Shown here one piece after another: positions 28,401-39,200 of a stretch of 64,000 bases of DNA (the first letter of the stretch is position 1; the number at the start of each line of letters is the position of its first letter). The stretch covers positions 186,001 to 250,000 of the forward strand of contig NZ_LXER01000006.1 of the NCBI RefSeq assembly GCF_001654925.1. The letters are read 5' to 3'. The notes under the pieces were generated by a model. That model was not told the DNA's origin. It searched no databases and was given only the letters and a program-made list of their open reading frames with translations. Origin of the DNA: Buttiauxella brennerae ATCC 51605 (GTDB taxonomy: Bacteria; Pseudomonadota; Gammaproteobacteria; Enterobacterales; Enterobacteriaceae). The translations under genes were made by a program, and so were the position numbers.

Positions 28401-29869
28401 ACCTGAGTCTGGATGCAATGAGTGCGCTCACTCCGTCACAGCTTAAGACCCTTACTCCTGTTGCATTTATTGGGCTGGAATATCGACATTTCCTTGCTTT
28501 GAATAATTTCTCTGATTTGATTGATATGGTGTCGTCGTTCACATCCGATCAGTTGTTAACGCTTTCTCCAATGCTGTCTATCGAGCAACAGGGGCTTCTG
28601 TCACAAGGCCAACAGGCGTTAATTAACAAATCTGTGGATACGGGTTTCTCATTGGTTGACGGTGTGCATGACCCGATACTGAAAACCAGCATGCATAACG
28701 CAGTGACCAACGACTCTTCTTTGTTTAGCTTTACAACGATTGAGTCCGTGCTTAAAGATTTAGCCTCTCAATTAACCGGTGACCTTAGCGCAAGCCAGTA
28801 CAACGATATAAAAAATTATGTGCAGCAAGTTGGCAATGTTTGTGGCACTGACTCGGCAGTTTACTCGCTATTAAGCGGGTTGATGGGTACCAATGGCGCA
28901 TCTGTTTACTGGAGTGCTACCGGTGACGGGGAGCGAATTGGCAGCTTGAGTGAGGGCTCGTCAGCCACGCAATTTAACCAGCTAATTTCCACCTGGTTTG
29001 ATGGTGCAAACGACCCGAAATCTTCCTCATCTGATCATGTTGATGGGCGCCCACTTTTCGCTAAAGGTGGCCCGTCAATTAACGACATCACTCAAGGTTA
29101 CATTGGGGATTGTTCGCTCCTGTCCGCACTTCAGGCGGTAGTGGAAACGGCACCAGACTTCATTAAGTCAATGATTGTTCAGAACCCGAATGATACTTAC
29201 AGTGTGCGCTTCTTTAATAAAGGCGTGCCTCAATGGGTCACAGTAGATGGCAATGCCTATAGCAGTGGCACAAATTCAGCAACCTCAAGTTGGGCGGCGA
29301 TTGTCGAACGGGCGAACGTTGATTTTGAAGCGACTTATTTGAATGAAGTGAATGCTTACTCAAGTTTGCCTGGTGGCTACGACAAACTGGGGGAAATTAC
29401 GGGTGATACCTACACAACATTCAGAGCGGTATATACAACTGAGGAAAAATGGAACACCACGGACTTTGATCTATTGAAAACCGCGGTACTCAACGGTCAA
29501 CCTGTGCAACTTTCTAGTTGGGATAGCTCCGTAAATGCTGATACCGGGCAAACTAATCTTGTTGGCGGGCATGCTTTTGCGATTATCGGTTTTGATGACT
29601 TAACGAATGATTTTATTCTTACCAACCCGTGGGGCGCTTTCCGTACTGACGGCGTTCAGGGAACATTTGAAGCCTCAATGGATCAAATGTGGCAGAAAGG
29701 AAATTACAATACCGGTATTGCGATCGTGAACTCAACTGGAGCATCCGATGCTGCCGGGCAACTTGTTCACGCTATGGCCGCAATGAACACATCACCTTCT
29801 GCAGCGCTCACCACCGCTGCGTTACCTGTCAATGTGAATAACGGCACCCTTGCTGCTTCACATGCCTGA
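25442..29869 (+). CDS. Giant repeat protein with C-terminal calpain-like (C2) cysteine protease domain, putative type I secretion substrate
   Basis: A 1475-residue protein with no N-terminal signal peptide, from a GTG start preceded by TAAGAGG seven bases upstream. Residues about 30-1050 are tandem Leu/Gln-rich units of the form L(S/T)xxQ(I/V)xxL. These are interleaved with seven copies of a YWF(S)xxW(L)NxL block and seven of an LSSAQFGLLNISGL-like block. Residues about 1180-1430 form a calpain-family domain: Gln1218 and Cys1224 in QGYIGDCSLL, His1377 in GGHAFAIIGFDD and Asn1395 in LTNPWG, giving an intact Cys-His-Asn triad. The Ala/Thr-rich C-terminal tail (ending TLAASHA) fits a type I secretion signal. 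No RTX nonapeptides are present. The divergent exporter operon makes secretion likely (inference). The repeat family was not recognised; target and function are unknown. Confidence 0.88.
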   Translation: MPDSIQNIPSMPDLNSIGSWSKSDYEKLTADFVSKMTPDQIHSMNHTSWMPDAAAAGFTAEMVASINISMYWFTPGWVNHLSTEALRGLTQKQMNELTSDTLIGLDTAHLEAFTPDQVANIHANFYWFSGEWLNSLSIPALQAITATQLNQLTSGNLIKLDSAHAAALTATQVASWSTTYYWFSSAFLNNLNTQAFQAITAAHLNEITAANFGALDKTQIANISVENLCGLNNSHLSALSADQVSAISHLDALSGAQFGLLNISGLSVSTLKNLTENEYSALTAIQLDKLSGEQFAVLNLSGLSTSAIGSMSLAVYQKLNPEQIATLSSEQIHAMAHTSWMSDDTGRSFTAEQVRSINIGMNWFSAGWLNNLSLETLQAMTPVQAGQISTTTLAALDSEHLHAFTAEQIGSMNNFGGLSSAQFGLLDLSGMTTSVIGNLSRTEYDGLTANQITGLSTEQIQAIKHVDWLPVGVISEFTAVQTAALGNKLAQLTAEQVVAMNSLQELSSAQFGLLNISGLPVSVIANLTSTEYAGLSAKQISALSAEQINALQHVDLLSVAAVSGFTAAQMPALSDSVLSHLSADQVAAITHLSALNSQQFGLLNISHLSESAINGLSKTEYEGLTALQVSSLSPAQIKAMYHPSWMSDATASAFTPEQVQNINIGMNWFSAGWLNNLSLETLQAMTPVQAGQISSATLAALDNEHLHSLSAEQIGGMNNFGGLSSAQFGLLDISRMQTSVISKFSDTEYKGLTANQIATLSADQINAMSHAAWMTDDAASGFTPDQIKNCTQNFYWFSPGWFNNLTTEAFHAIKPEQMGQVYLDAFNGLDAERRAQLTADQVGGIIYNFYFFSSDWFNSLSPAAMKGITADQFTHIQTDNFKHWDNDHLAALTAAQVAVAPHLNALTSDQFGHLDISQLSVTSIETLSKTEYQGLTAQQIASLSAEQIQALQHLSWISAAATQGFTASQMQAFGNDLSGFSATFLNNLSLDAMSALTPSQLKTLTPVAFIGLEYRHFLALNNFSDLIDMVSSFTSDQLLTLSPMLSIEQQGLLSQGQQALINKSVDTGFSLVDGVHDPILKTSMHNAVTNDSSLFSFTTIESVLKDLASQLTGDLSASQYNDIKNYVQQVGNVCGTDSAVYSLLSGLMGTNGASVYWSATGDGERIGSLSEGSSATQFNQLISTWFDGANDPKSSSSDHVDGRPLFAKGGPSINDITQGYIGDCSLLSALQAVVETAPDFIKSMIVQNPNDTYSVRFFNKGVPQWVTVDGNAYSSGTNSATSSWAAIVERANVDFEATYLNEVNAYSSLPGGYDKLGEITGDTYTTFRAVYTTEEKWNTTDFDLLKTAVLNGQPVQLSSWDSSVNADTGQTNLVGGHAFAIIGFDDLTNDFILTNPWGAFRTDGVQGTFEASMDQMWQKGNYNTGIAIVNSTGASDAAGQLVHAMAAMNTSPSAALTTAALPVNVNNGTLAASHA
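26485..27655 (+). repeat. 305-residue direct duplication inside the calpain-repeat gene
   Basis: The stretch 26485-26740 recurs at 27400-27655 with a shift of exactly 915 bp. The DNA is nearly identical around TATGAATTGGTTCTCGGC (26521) and its partner at 27436. It indicates a recent in-frame duplication of a module of about 305 residues. Confidence 0.85.
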
Positions 29870-29883
29870 TAGTGAGTCTGATC

Positions 29884-29909
29884 AAGCCCTGCAAATGCAG
29901 GGTTTTTTT
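29884..29909 (+). terminator. Rho-independent terminator of calpain-repeat gene
   Basis: CCCTGC-AAAT-GCAGGG followed by seven T residues, 18 bp after the stop codon. It separates this transcript from the autotransporter gene. Confidence 0.92.
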
Positions 29910-30231
29910 AGGTTATTCATTTAAAAATGAAAACATCTTAAATTGCGACAATATTATCGGGGGCTGTAAATACACTCTATTTTATTGTGGATTAATTTTC
30001 GGTGATATAAAAAGTATTTTTGGCCTTGCAAAATATTTGGAATAGGCTAAAGAAGAATGTCATTTATACTCAGGTTTTCAAAGCACTATGTGATGGAGTA
30101 TTAGTTAAGTAATACTTTTTCTGCTTTTCACTTCTCAACGCACAACTGTGTACTACTGTTACAGAAAGTATTTTTTCTTATTGTTCTGTACCAGAACGTT
30201 GATGCTTATTGTGGCTATGCAGAGATAACTT
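29910..30231 (+). promoter_or_regulatory. AT-rich upstream region of the autotransporter gene
   Basis: About 320 bp without a gene and strongly AT-rich. It contains a perfect dyad GTTCTG-TAC-CAGAAC at 30183-30197, 35 bp before the start codon, which could be an operator or a leader hairpin. No promoter could be assigned with confidence. Confidence 0.45.
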
Positions 30232-33200
30232 ATGAATAATATATACCGCCTGGTGTGGAGCCATGTCGCGAATAGTTTTGTCGCTGTTGCAGAAAATTCT
30301 CGGACAGGGAAAAAAGGTAGCCGAGCCGGGCGAGGTGGTAGAAAGTTATTCGTAGCAGCACTACTCATTGGGGGGAATTACGCGGCAACCGTCAATGCAG
30401 TCGATGTGACATGGAATGCGGCATACCCCAATTACATCTTATTGCCGCCATACGATGCCGTGAAAGATACCGGCTATGCGTTTACTATTGATAGCCTTGT
30501 TCAGACAAACCATTACTCGCCAGGTACCGAACTTAATATCCTCGGCCCAATACCGACAATTTCCACAGGCACAAATGGCACCAGCACGGGTGTCACGGTG
30601 CTTAATGCGCTACCCGGCGGGACTGGCACCGATCCCGACCGCATTATTACGATTGTTTCCACCGACTCGAACGGCACGCCAACGACAATAACGTCCGCGA
30701 ATATCGGGCAATACACCTATTCACCATCGCCTGCGGTTCCACAAGAAAACCTGGAGCTGAACGTCACGGTCCCTGGGCTTGACGGCAGTTATCAGGTGAT
30801 TACTGTTTATGATTCTTCGAGTTTTATTTCTGCCGCTGATACTCCCGTCAGCGATATGGTATTGCCCGTTTACGACCCCAACTCCATCCGTATCTTTAAT
30901 GATTTTGGTATTGCGTCCGTAGCCTCAACGGGTGGTCAGGCGAATATTAATGTCGGTTCAAGTGACCCCAACGCCCCTATTGCCGCGGCCGCAAATACCA
31001 TCGACCTGTTGACCAAAAACTCCGTGCTGGCAAAAGCCGACGGCAGTGGCAGTGCACTGAGCAGCACCGAATGGCGTTCGGATAACTACATCCACTTTCG
31101 CCCGGCGATTGAACTGTCAACGGATACACAAAACCTCGAGGCGCAAAGTGCAAAGTATGATTTTTCCATTACGCTGCCCAATTATGAGCAGGTCGGCAAT
31201 AAGGTTGTACGGCTGCTGGATAAAACCTTCGTTATTAATTCATCCAATGATATCGCCGGGGTTAACGATTTCCTGATTGGTGCGAATGCTTACGCCGGGA
31301 AGCCGCAAATCCAGTACTGGCTGACGGCGGGCGCCACCGTAAATGGCGAGGTGATTGATTCTTCCGTTGAGGCGCAAAACACCTACGATGCGATTATTAA
31401 CGGGATGCTCGCTAAAGAAGAAAACACCAGCATTAACCTGACATATCACGTCTGGGATGACAAAGGCGTTCACACCAACAACGCGACCCTGGTGACCGGG
31501 GACTTAAACGTCATTTATGCCACGGGTGCGAACGCATCGGGGCTGGTCACCAACAATGGTAGCCTGGCGGTTGACGGTGCGTCGGCGGTGATGCGTGCCG
31601 ACAATGGCGCAACTATCACTAACGATGGCGCGATTAACGCCTGGCGCAGTAGCGGCAACAGCCCAGAGTCTGTCGGCATGGTAACGACTGACGCCACAGC
31701 GGTTAATAACGGCACGTTAAACGCCGGCCTGTTTATTGAAAAAGACGGCACTAATCAGAATGTTTCAAACGCCGGTAGTAAAGGGATGCAGGGCTTCGGC
31801 AGCAGTACGCTGACCAACAATGGGCACATCAACGCCGCGATTACCGACACTACCACCAACAATGCCGTGGGTATGCGCGCATCAGGAACCACAACCGCGA
31901 CTAACGCCGCGACGGGGACTATCGCGCTGGTTGGCAATGCCAATAACCTGGGAGGAAAAGCGGGCGGCTACGGGGTCTGGCTTGACCAGAACGCCACATT
32001 CACTAACGCTGGGCATATTTACCTTGGAGTGACACCGGTTCTGAGTGCCGCCGCACCAACACCTGTTCCGATGACGGGCGGCGACCTGTCGGCGGGGATT
32101 CGCACGCAAAGTGCCGGTGACGTTAACAATACCGGCACCATAACGCTTGAAGAAAATACCCGTAATGCCGCCGGGATCTCCATCGAAGGCGCGGCAGGGG
32201 CCGTCACTAACTCCGGCACAATTAACGTATTAGGCAAACTGACCAACGGTTCCGCTGCGGCCAACTACGGCCTGAACGTCGTCGACAATATTGGCGCGGT
32301 GACGCATCGTGGCACCATTAACGTTGATGGCGACAACAATATCGCCATTAATGTGCTGGCGCAGAAAGCAGGCGCTGCGGTGACAACTACCGGAGGAAGT
32401 GCCATTACCGTGGGCAAGGCGGGCGACACAGGCGGTAGCGATGGCCAGCCTTACACTTACCGAAACTACGCGGTTTATGCCGAAGGGTTAAATACCCAAC
32501 ATGCGCAGGTAGACCTTAATTCCACGATTGTTTTGCTGTCTGCGGGGGCGATTGGTGTGCACGCGCGTGGTGATGCGCAAATTGATATTAACCCTGCTTC
32601 AACGCTCTCATTCGAAAACATCAAACAGATGGGTTATTACGCCTGGGGTAATAAGGCGAAGATTAATATTGGTAATGCGATTATCAATGATAATGGCCAG
32701 GCTGACTCTATTTTGTTTGCCGTTGACCACGGCGCGGTATTTGCTGGCGGCACAGGGGCTGCGGCGAGTTATCAGTTAACCGTGTCTGGTGATAACGCCA
32801 CCGGGATTATTGCCAACGGCGTGGATGAAACAACCGGAACCAAGACTTCACTCACCACCGGGAGCGCCAAAATATTTGTGAATGGTGAAAATGCGGTCGG
32901 GGTGAAAGTCACCGGAGGCGCGGTCGGTAATATTAGCGATGGCGGCATTGTGTTGCAGCATAACAATACAACCGCCGTGTTGATTGATGGGCGTAATTAC
33001 AATATCGACGGCTCGATTGATACTGACGAATTGCAAACGCTGGTGACATCCAACGCTTCCGTCACAAGCAGCGCTGGGCAAAGCGGGATTGTTGGCTATA
33101 ACGTTTCCCATGCGGGTGAGTTGAATCTCAGTGGTAGCGGTATTTCGTTAAATGGCACCAACAGTACCGGAATCGTTTTGCATGACAACGGCAAGGCGAC

Positions 33201-36200
33201 GGTAGCTGCACCGGTGACTGTCTCAGGCACCAATAATATTGGCGTCAATATTCAAAACAATGGCGCACTGACTAACAACAATCTGATTAGTGTCAGCGGT
33301 GCGGTGGGCAGCGGGAATGTCGGTGTGCGCGTCGGCGGGGCGAATGCGGTGGTGAACACCCTTGGCAACGTCAATGCCTCAGGCGGACTTGCCGCCGTTC
33401 AACTGATTGGTGCTGGTGCTAACTTGACGGTTAACGGCACGGGTAACCACATTACTGCCTCTGGCGGTGCCGATGGTGTGAGAATGGATACGGGGGCTAC
33501 CTCGTTTACGGCCAGCGATACTCTCATTGATATTTCCGGCAGTGGTGCAGGGATTAATAACAACGCCGACACTTCTAATATCAACCTGAGCAATGTCACG
33601 ATTAACGCCTCCGATGGCCCGGCTATCCGCACCGCGGTGACCTTTAGCGCGATTGGCACGGGTAACACGTTAAACGTATCCGGCAGTGGTGACGGCTTTG
33701 CGTTTATGAAATCCGATGGCTCGGTGACCACCGGCAATCTCACCATCGGCAACGGCTACACCATTAATGGCACGGGTGCTGGCAGCGTCGGCATTCTGGC
33801 GAGAACGTCCAATAACGTCAGTTCCGGTGCGGTGATCAATATGGCCGCTAATGCCGGTTCAGCGATTGTCGCCACTGACGGGCTAAGCGGCACCAGTCGC
33901 ACCATCACCAATACCGGCATTATCACAAGCCTCGGCGCGGGTGCTCCGGTGATTAATGCCTCGGGTGCTGGCAACACCACTGTCACTAACAGCGGCACTT
34001 TGCTGGCGGCCAACGCCACTGCGCAAGCCATTTTGACCGGAACCGGCAATGATGTCGTGGCAATCGATCGGGCGGGCACGGCGACTCGCGGTGAAATCAC
34101 GTTGGGTAGCGGCACCGACCAGTTCAGCTGGACGGCGGGTGACTACACTGGTGGCGTGACATTTACAGGCGCGGATGGCAATGACCGCGCCACCTTTGGC
34201 AGTGTTTCTCTGGCCAAAGTGACGCATGTATTGAGCGAAGGTGGCACGAACAATACGCTGACGTTGAATAGCACCAACGAGGGCACAAACCCGGCATTGT
34301 TGGGCTCCTTTAGCGCCGACAACCTGGCAAAAGGCACCAATATTGGCACCGGCTGGAGCACCCTGACACTGGACGGCGACCCGACGGATGCGCGCATTGT
34401 GGACGACTTAACGCTCTCCGGTGTGCAAACCATCAATATCAACAATGGCGCGACGCTGCGCAGCGGCGATAGCGCAACGCTTGCAGGCCAGGCGACTATC
34501 CATAACTACAACGTCAATACATCGGGTGCTACCAGCTTGCTGTCATTCGATGGCGCAAGCGACCAGACTTATACCGGCGTCATCAGCGGCGACGGCGGTA
34601 TGGAGCGCATCAACAGCGCCAATACGATTTTGCTTGGTGATAACACCTACACCGGCAACACCTTGATTGGTAACGGATCAGAGTTGACGCTGGGCAATGG
34701 CAATACCACGGGCAGCCTTTCCGAGCAGACCAATATCACCGATAACGGCATTCTGACGGTTAACCATTCCGATGCGGTCACACTTAACGGCGTGATTTCC
34801 GGCAGCGGGGCATTCCGTCAGATTGGCACGGGCGTGACCCGGCTTGGTGGTAATAACAGCTATGCAGGAACCACCAGTGTTGAGCAGGGAACACTGCTGG
34901 TTAACGGTGTGCAGAGCGGGGCAGGACAGACGACCGTAATGAACGGAAGTACGCTGGGTGGATACGGCACTATTGGCGGCAATGTATTATTTCAGCGCGG
35001 GACGGTATTACGTCCTGGAGATGATAGCCGAGGTAATGGCACTGGAACGCTGACGATTAATGGCGATTTGGTGCTAGCCGGTAATACCGATAGCCAGTTC
35101 CAGTTGGGGCAGGCCTATACGCCAGGCGGTGCGCTTAACGACCTGGTGGGAGTGAAAGGCAATCTCACGCTCGACGGTGTGCTAAACGTGGCGTTGACGG
35201 CAGGAGGCACATTCCTTCCTGGGGTGTACCGCCTGTTTAACTACGGCGGCGCGCTGGCTAATAACATCATGAATATTGGCACGCTGCCGCCGAACGACGG
35301 GCTGGATTACGTCATCCAGACCAATATCAGCCATGAAGTTAACCTGATCTTAAACTTCGTTGACCCGTCACAAACCCTGCAATTTTGGGACGGTGATCTC
35401 AACGACACCCCGAATAACCACGGCAGCGACGGGATAATCGGAAATAACACCATTGATGGCGGTTTCGGACACTGGACGCGACAAGCGAGCGGCACAAGTA
35501 ACAACTGGACTCAGCCAGGCGCGGGCATTGGCAACGCGCCATGGTCGCAGGATGCCTTTGCCGTCTTCCAGGGAAGAGGGGCTGAAGTCCTTGTCGATGA
35601 CCAGTTTGGCATCGTCGTCACTTCCGGTATGCAGTTCGACTCCAACGGCTACATCTTAAACGCCGATCCACTTAACCCGGATTCGCAACTGCACTTTATC
35701 GCCACCAATCCACCGAGCCAACTTACCCCGGATAACAACTACGAAGCACAAGGGGCCACGCATGCAGATAGCTACTTTGCTATTCGCGTTGGCGCGGGCG
35801 CTGCGGGTGCTGACGTAACGACTATCATCAACGCCGACCTGGTGCAGGACAACCTTGCCGATGGCAACATCCGCCTGCTGAAAACCGACCCAGGCCGCCT
35901 GATATTAACCGGCAATAATCTGATCACTGGCGGCGTTGAAGTGTGGAATGGCACACTTAATATCAACAACGACAACGCCCTCGGCGCCACCACCAACTCT
36001 GTGCTCCTGAAAAATGGTGCTACTTTCCAGGCGGGGGCCGATCTCACCACGCCACGGCTATTCTTCGTTGGGGGAAGCGGCGGCGGTGCGCTGGATGTCT
36101 ACGGCCATACCTTCACGCCAACCGGCGTGATTGGCGGCGATGGCCCATTGACCATCAAAGATACCTCTTTGCTCAGTAATAACGGTGTGCTGGATCTGGG

Positions 36201-39200
36201 TGTTGAGAATACCTATCTGGGTGATACCTCGATTATCGGCAAAAATGGCACCGGGCAGTTGACGGTCAATGCCAACACCACGGGGGCGTTTGGTACGCCG
36301 GACAGCCTGGTTTCGTTAACCAACCAGGCGCTGCTCAATTTCAATAATGCGGCATCCGCACAAACGCATACCTTCGCGGTTGATAACGCCACACTGGCGT
36401 TTAATAACAGTGCCGGGGCGGGGCAAAGCACCATCAACCTGGTGAACGGCGGCACGGCGATTTTCACCGACAACAGCTATGGTGATAACGCTAATGTGGC
36501 GCTCGATGCCAGCTCCACACTTGAGCTTTCCAGCAACGCAGATGCCGGTTCGGCAACGGTTACCAACAGCGGGACGGTGCTTTTTGCGGATAACGCCCAG
36601 GGCGCAGGCGCGGTTATCTCCAACCTGGCGGGCGGTTTAGTCGACATCAGCGCCGCGCTGGCGGGCACGTCGGTCGGCTCTTTATCCGGCGCGGGTAATG
36701 TTGCACTGGGTGCGGCTACGCTGATTGAAGGCGCGTTAGGGCGCAACGACACCATCAGCGGAATTATTGACGGCAGCGGAAACCTGGTGAAAACCGGTAC
36801 CGGGACCTTAAACCTGACCGCAGCTAACACCTGGACCGGGGCGACAACCGCCCAACAGGGCGTATTACTTATCAACGGTAATCAAGTCGCGGCAAAGGGT
36901 GAAACCACTGTCAATAACGGCGCAACGCTCGGCGGTGCAGGCGTATTGGGCGGCAGCGTGGTGGTGGATGACGGCGGGCACCTTGCCGCCGGGCAGGATC
37001 TGGCAAGCGTTGGCGTGCTGACCATGGGTGCATTGACGCTCAACCAGAACTCGCAAGTCGACTTCCAGTTTGGCCAGCCTTATACCGTTGGCGGAGCGCT
37101 TAACGACCTGATCAACATCAATGGCGATCTCAACCTTAACGGCAAACTCAATATCACCCAGACAGCGGGCGGCAGCTTTGATGTCGGGGTTTATCGCGTC
37201 TTCAATTATAGCGGTGCGTTAACCGACAACATTCTCGATATTGGCTCCGCACCTCCGGCCGCAGACGATCTCTACGTTCAAACCTCAATTGCCGGCCAGG
37301 TCAACCTGGTGAACCGCACCGGTTATGTGATGCGTTTCTGGGATGGCTTCGGCGGCAACGGCGGGGCACTGAAAAACAACGGCGAAATCGACGGCGGTAA
37401 CGGCATCTGGCAAAGCGGCAGCGGCAATGACAACTGGACCACGGATGTCACATCCCCTGACGGGCGCTTTAATACGCCGTTCAGCAACGGCTCCTTTGCA
37501 GTATTTGGCGGTACGGCGGGCAACGTCACCATTGATACCAGCCTTGGCGAAGTCGCAATTAGCGGCGCGCAATTTGCGACCGACGGTTACGTTATCGGCG
37601 GTGACAACCTCACCACGCATACTGCCAATACCATTATTCGTGTAGGCGACGGCACTGCTCCGAGTGCCGGATACACCGCGACCATCAACTCGGTTATCGA
37701 CGGAGAAGGGGGCATCAACAAGGCCGACCTCGGCACCTTGATTCTTAACGGTAACAACCAATACCAGGGCGGAACCCAGGTCAGCGGCGGCGTCCTGCAA
37801 GTTTCTTCCGACAACAATCTGGGCGCGGCGGGAACCGGCATTGGCCTGAGCGGCGGCACATTGCGTTACGGTGCCGCCTTTGATACGGCACGCCTGGTCA
37901 CGCTTTCCGGCGTCGGCGGCGCGATTGATACCAATGGCAACTCGGTTTCACTGTTAAGCGCTGTCACCGGCAACGGCGACTTCACCAAACTGGGTAAAGG
38001 CACCTTGACGCTCACCCAGGACAGCCGTTTCGCAGGGCTTACCACCATCAGTGATGGCGTGCTGCAACTGGGCAATGGCGGCACGGCGGGGAACGTGGGT
38101 GGCAATATTGTCGATAACGCGACCCTTGCCATTAACCGCGCCGATAGCATCACGCTTAACGGTGATATCTCCGGTAGCGGGCAGGTCTGGCAGCAGGGCA
38201 GCGGCACCACCATCCTCAATGGCAGCAACACCTGGAGCGGCATTACGCTGGTCGAAAACGGCACGCTGTTGGCTGCGGGTGAAAACCGTTTTAGCCAGCA
38301 ATCAAGCCATATTGTCAGCAGTGGCGCCACTCTCGATACTGGCGGTTACAGCCAGTCGGTCGCAAACCTGGTCAACCAGGGCACCATTAATTTACGCGGT
38401 GGTGATGTCGGCTCAACGTTGACCGTTAACGGTGATTACGTTGGTCTCAACGGTACGCTGAAAATTGCAGCCCAGCAGCACAGCCCCGGCGTTGCCGACC
38501 GTTTGGTGATTAATGGTGGCGCTGCAACGGGCAATACCTTACTGGATATCGATGTCAGCCAGTTGGGGGAACCGACGACCGGCGACGGCATTATGGTTGT
38601 CGAAGCGCAGAATGGCGCAACCACTACCGCACAAACCACCAAAGATGCCTTTACCATCGGCTCGGGAATACTGACTGCCGGAGCCTGGGAGTACCAGTTA
38701 TTTGCTGGTAACGAGCAGGGCGCAGGCGAAGACTGGTTCTTACGTGCGGGTTATCGCCCGGATGTTCCTGGGTTCGACACGCTGGCCGCGATTATCCGCC
38801 AGGCAGATTTGGCCGTGCTCGGCACGCTTCACCAGCGTGTGGGCGATGATCAGCCGTGGAAGGCTGATGTTCCTGAAGATCAGGAAGGGCGCTTCTGGGC
38901 GCGTTATATCGTCAAGTCGGTCGATCAGAAACATGACGACCCAACTCATTCGCAAAGCAGCACCAATTACAACGGTATGCAGATGGGGCTGGATCTCTAT
39001 CAGAACGACAAATGGCGTGCAGGTTTGTACACCACCTTTATGGATATCGACAGTTCAATCAATGGTATTACCGGCATGAGCGGCGGGGCGGCGTATAACT
39101 CGACGTTCTCCTCTTACCTGGGCGCTTATGGCACCTGGACGGATACCAACGGGTTCTACGTCGATAACGTTTTACAGTACGGTTACCACTCGGTTGATTT

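Noticed and set aside
25442..29869. RTX calcium-binding nonapeptides in the putative secreted protein
   Set aside because: Searched by eye for GGxGxDxUx; none found, so it is not called an RTX toxin.
36477..36875. Long open frame on the minus strand inside the autotransporter gene
   Set aside because: One of many antisense frames kept open by the GC-biased third positions of the repeat-rich gene; no ribosome site and low-complexity Pro/Val/Leu content.
37285..37800. 171-codon minus-strand frame inside the autotransporter gene
   Set aside because: Shadow of the plus-strand passenger; no homology pattern and no start signal.
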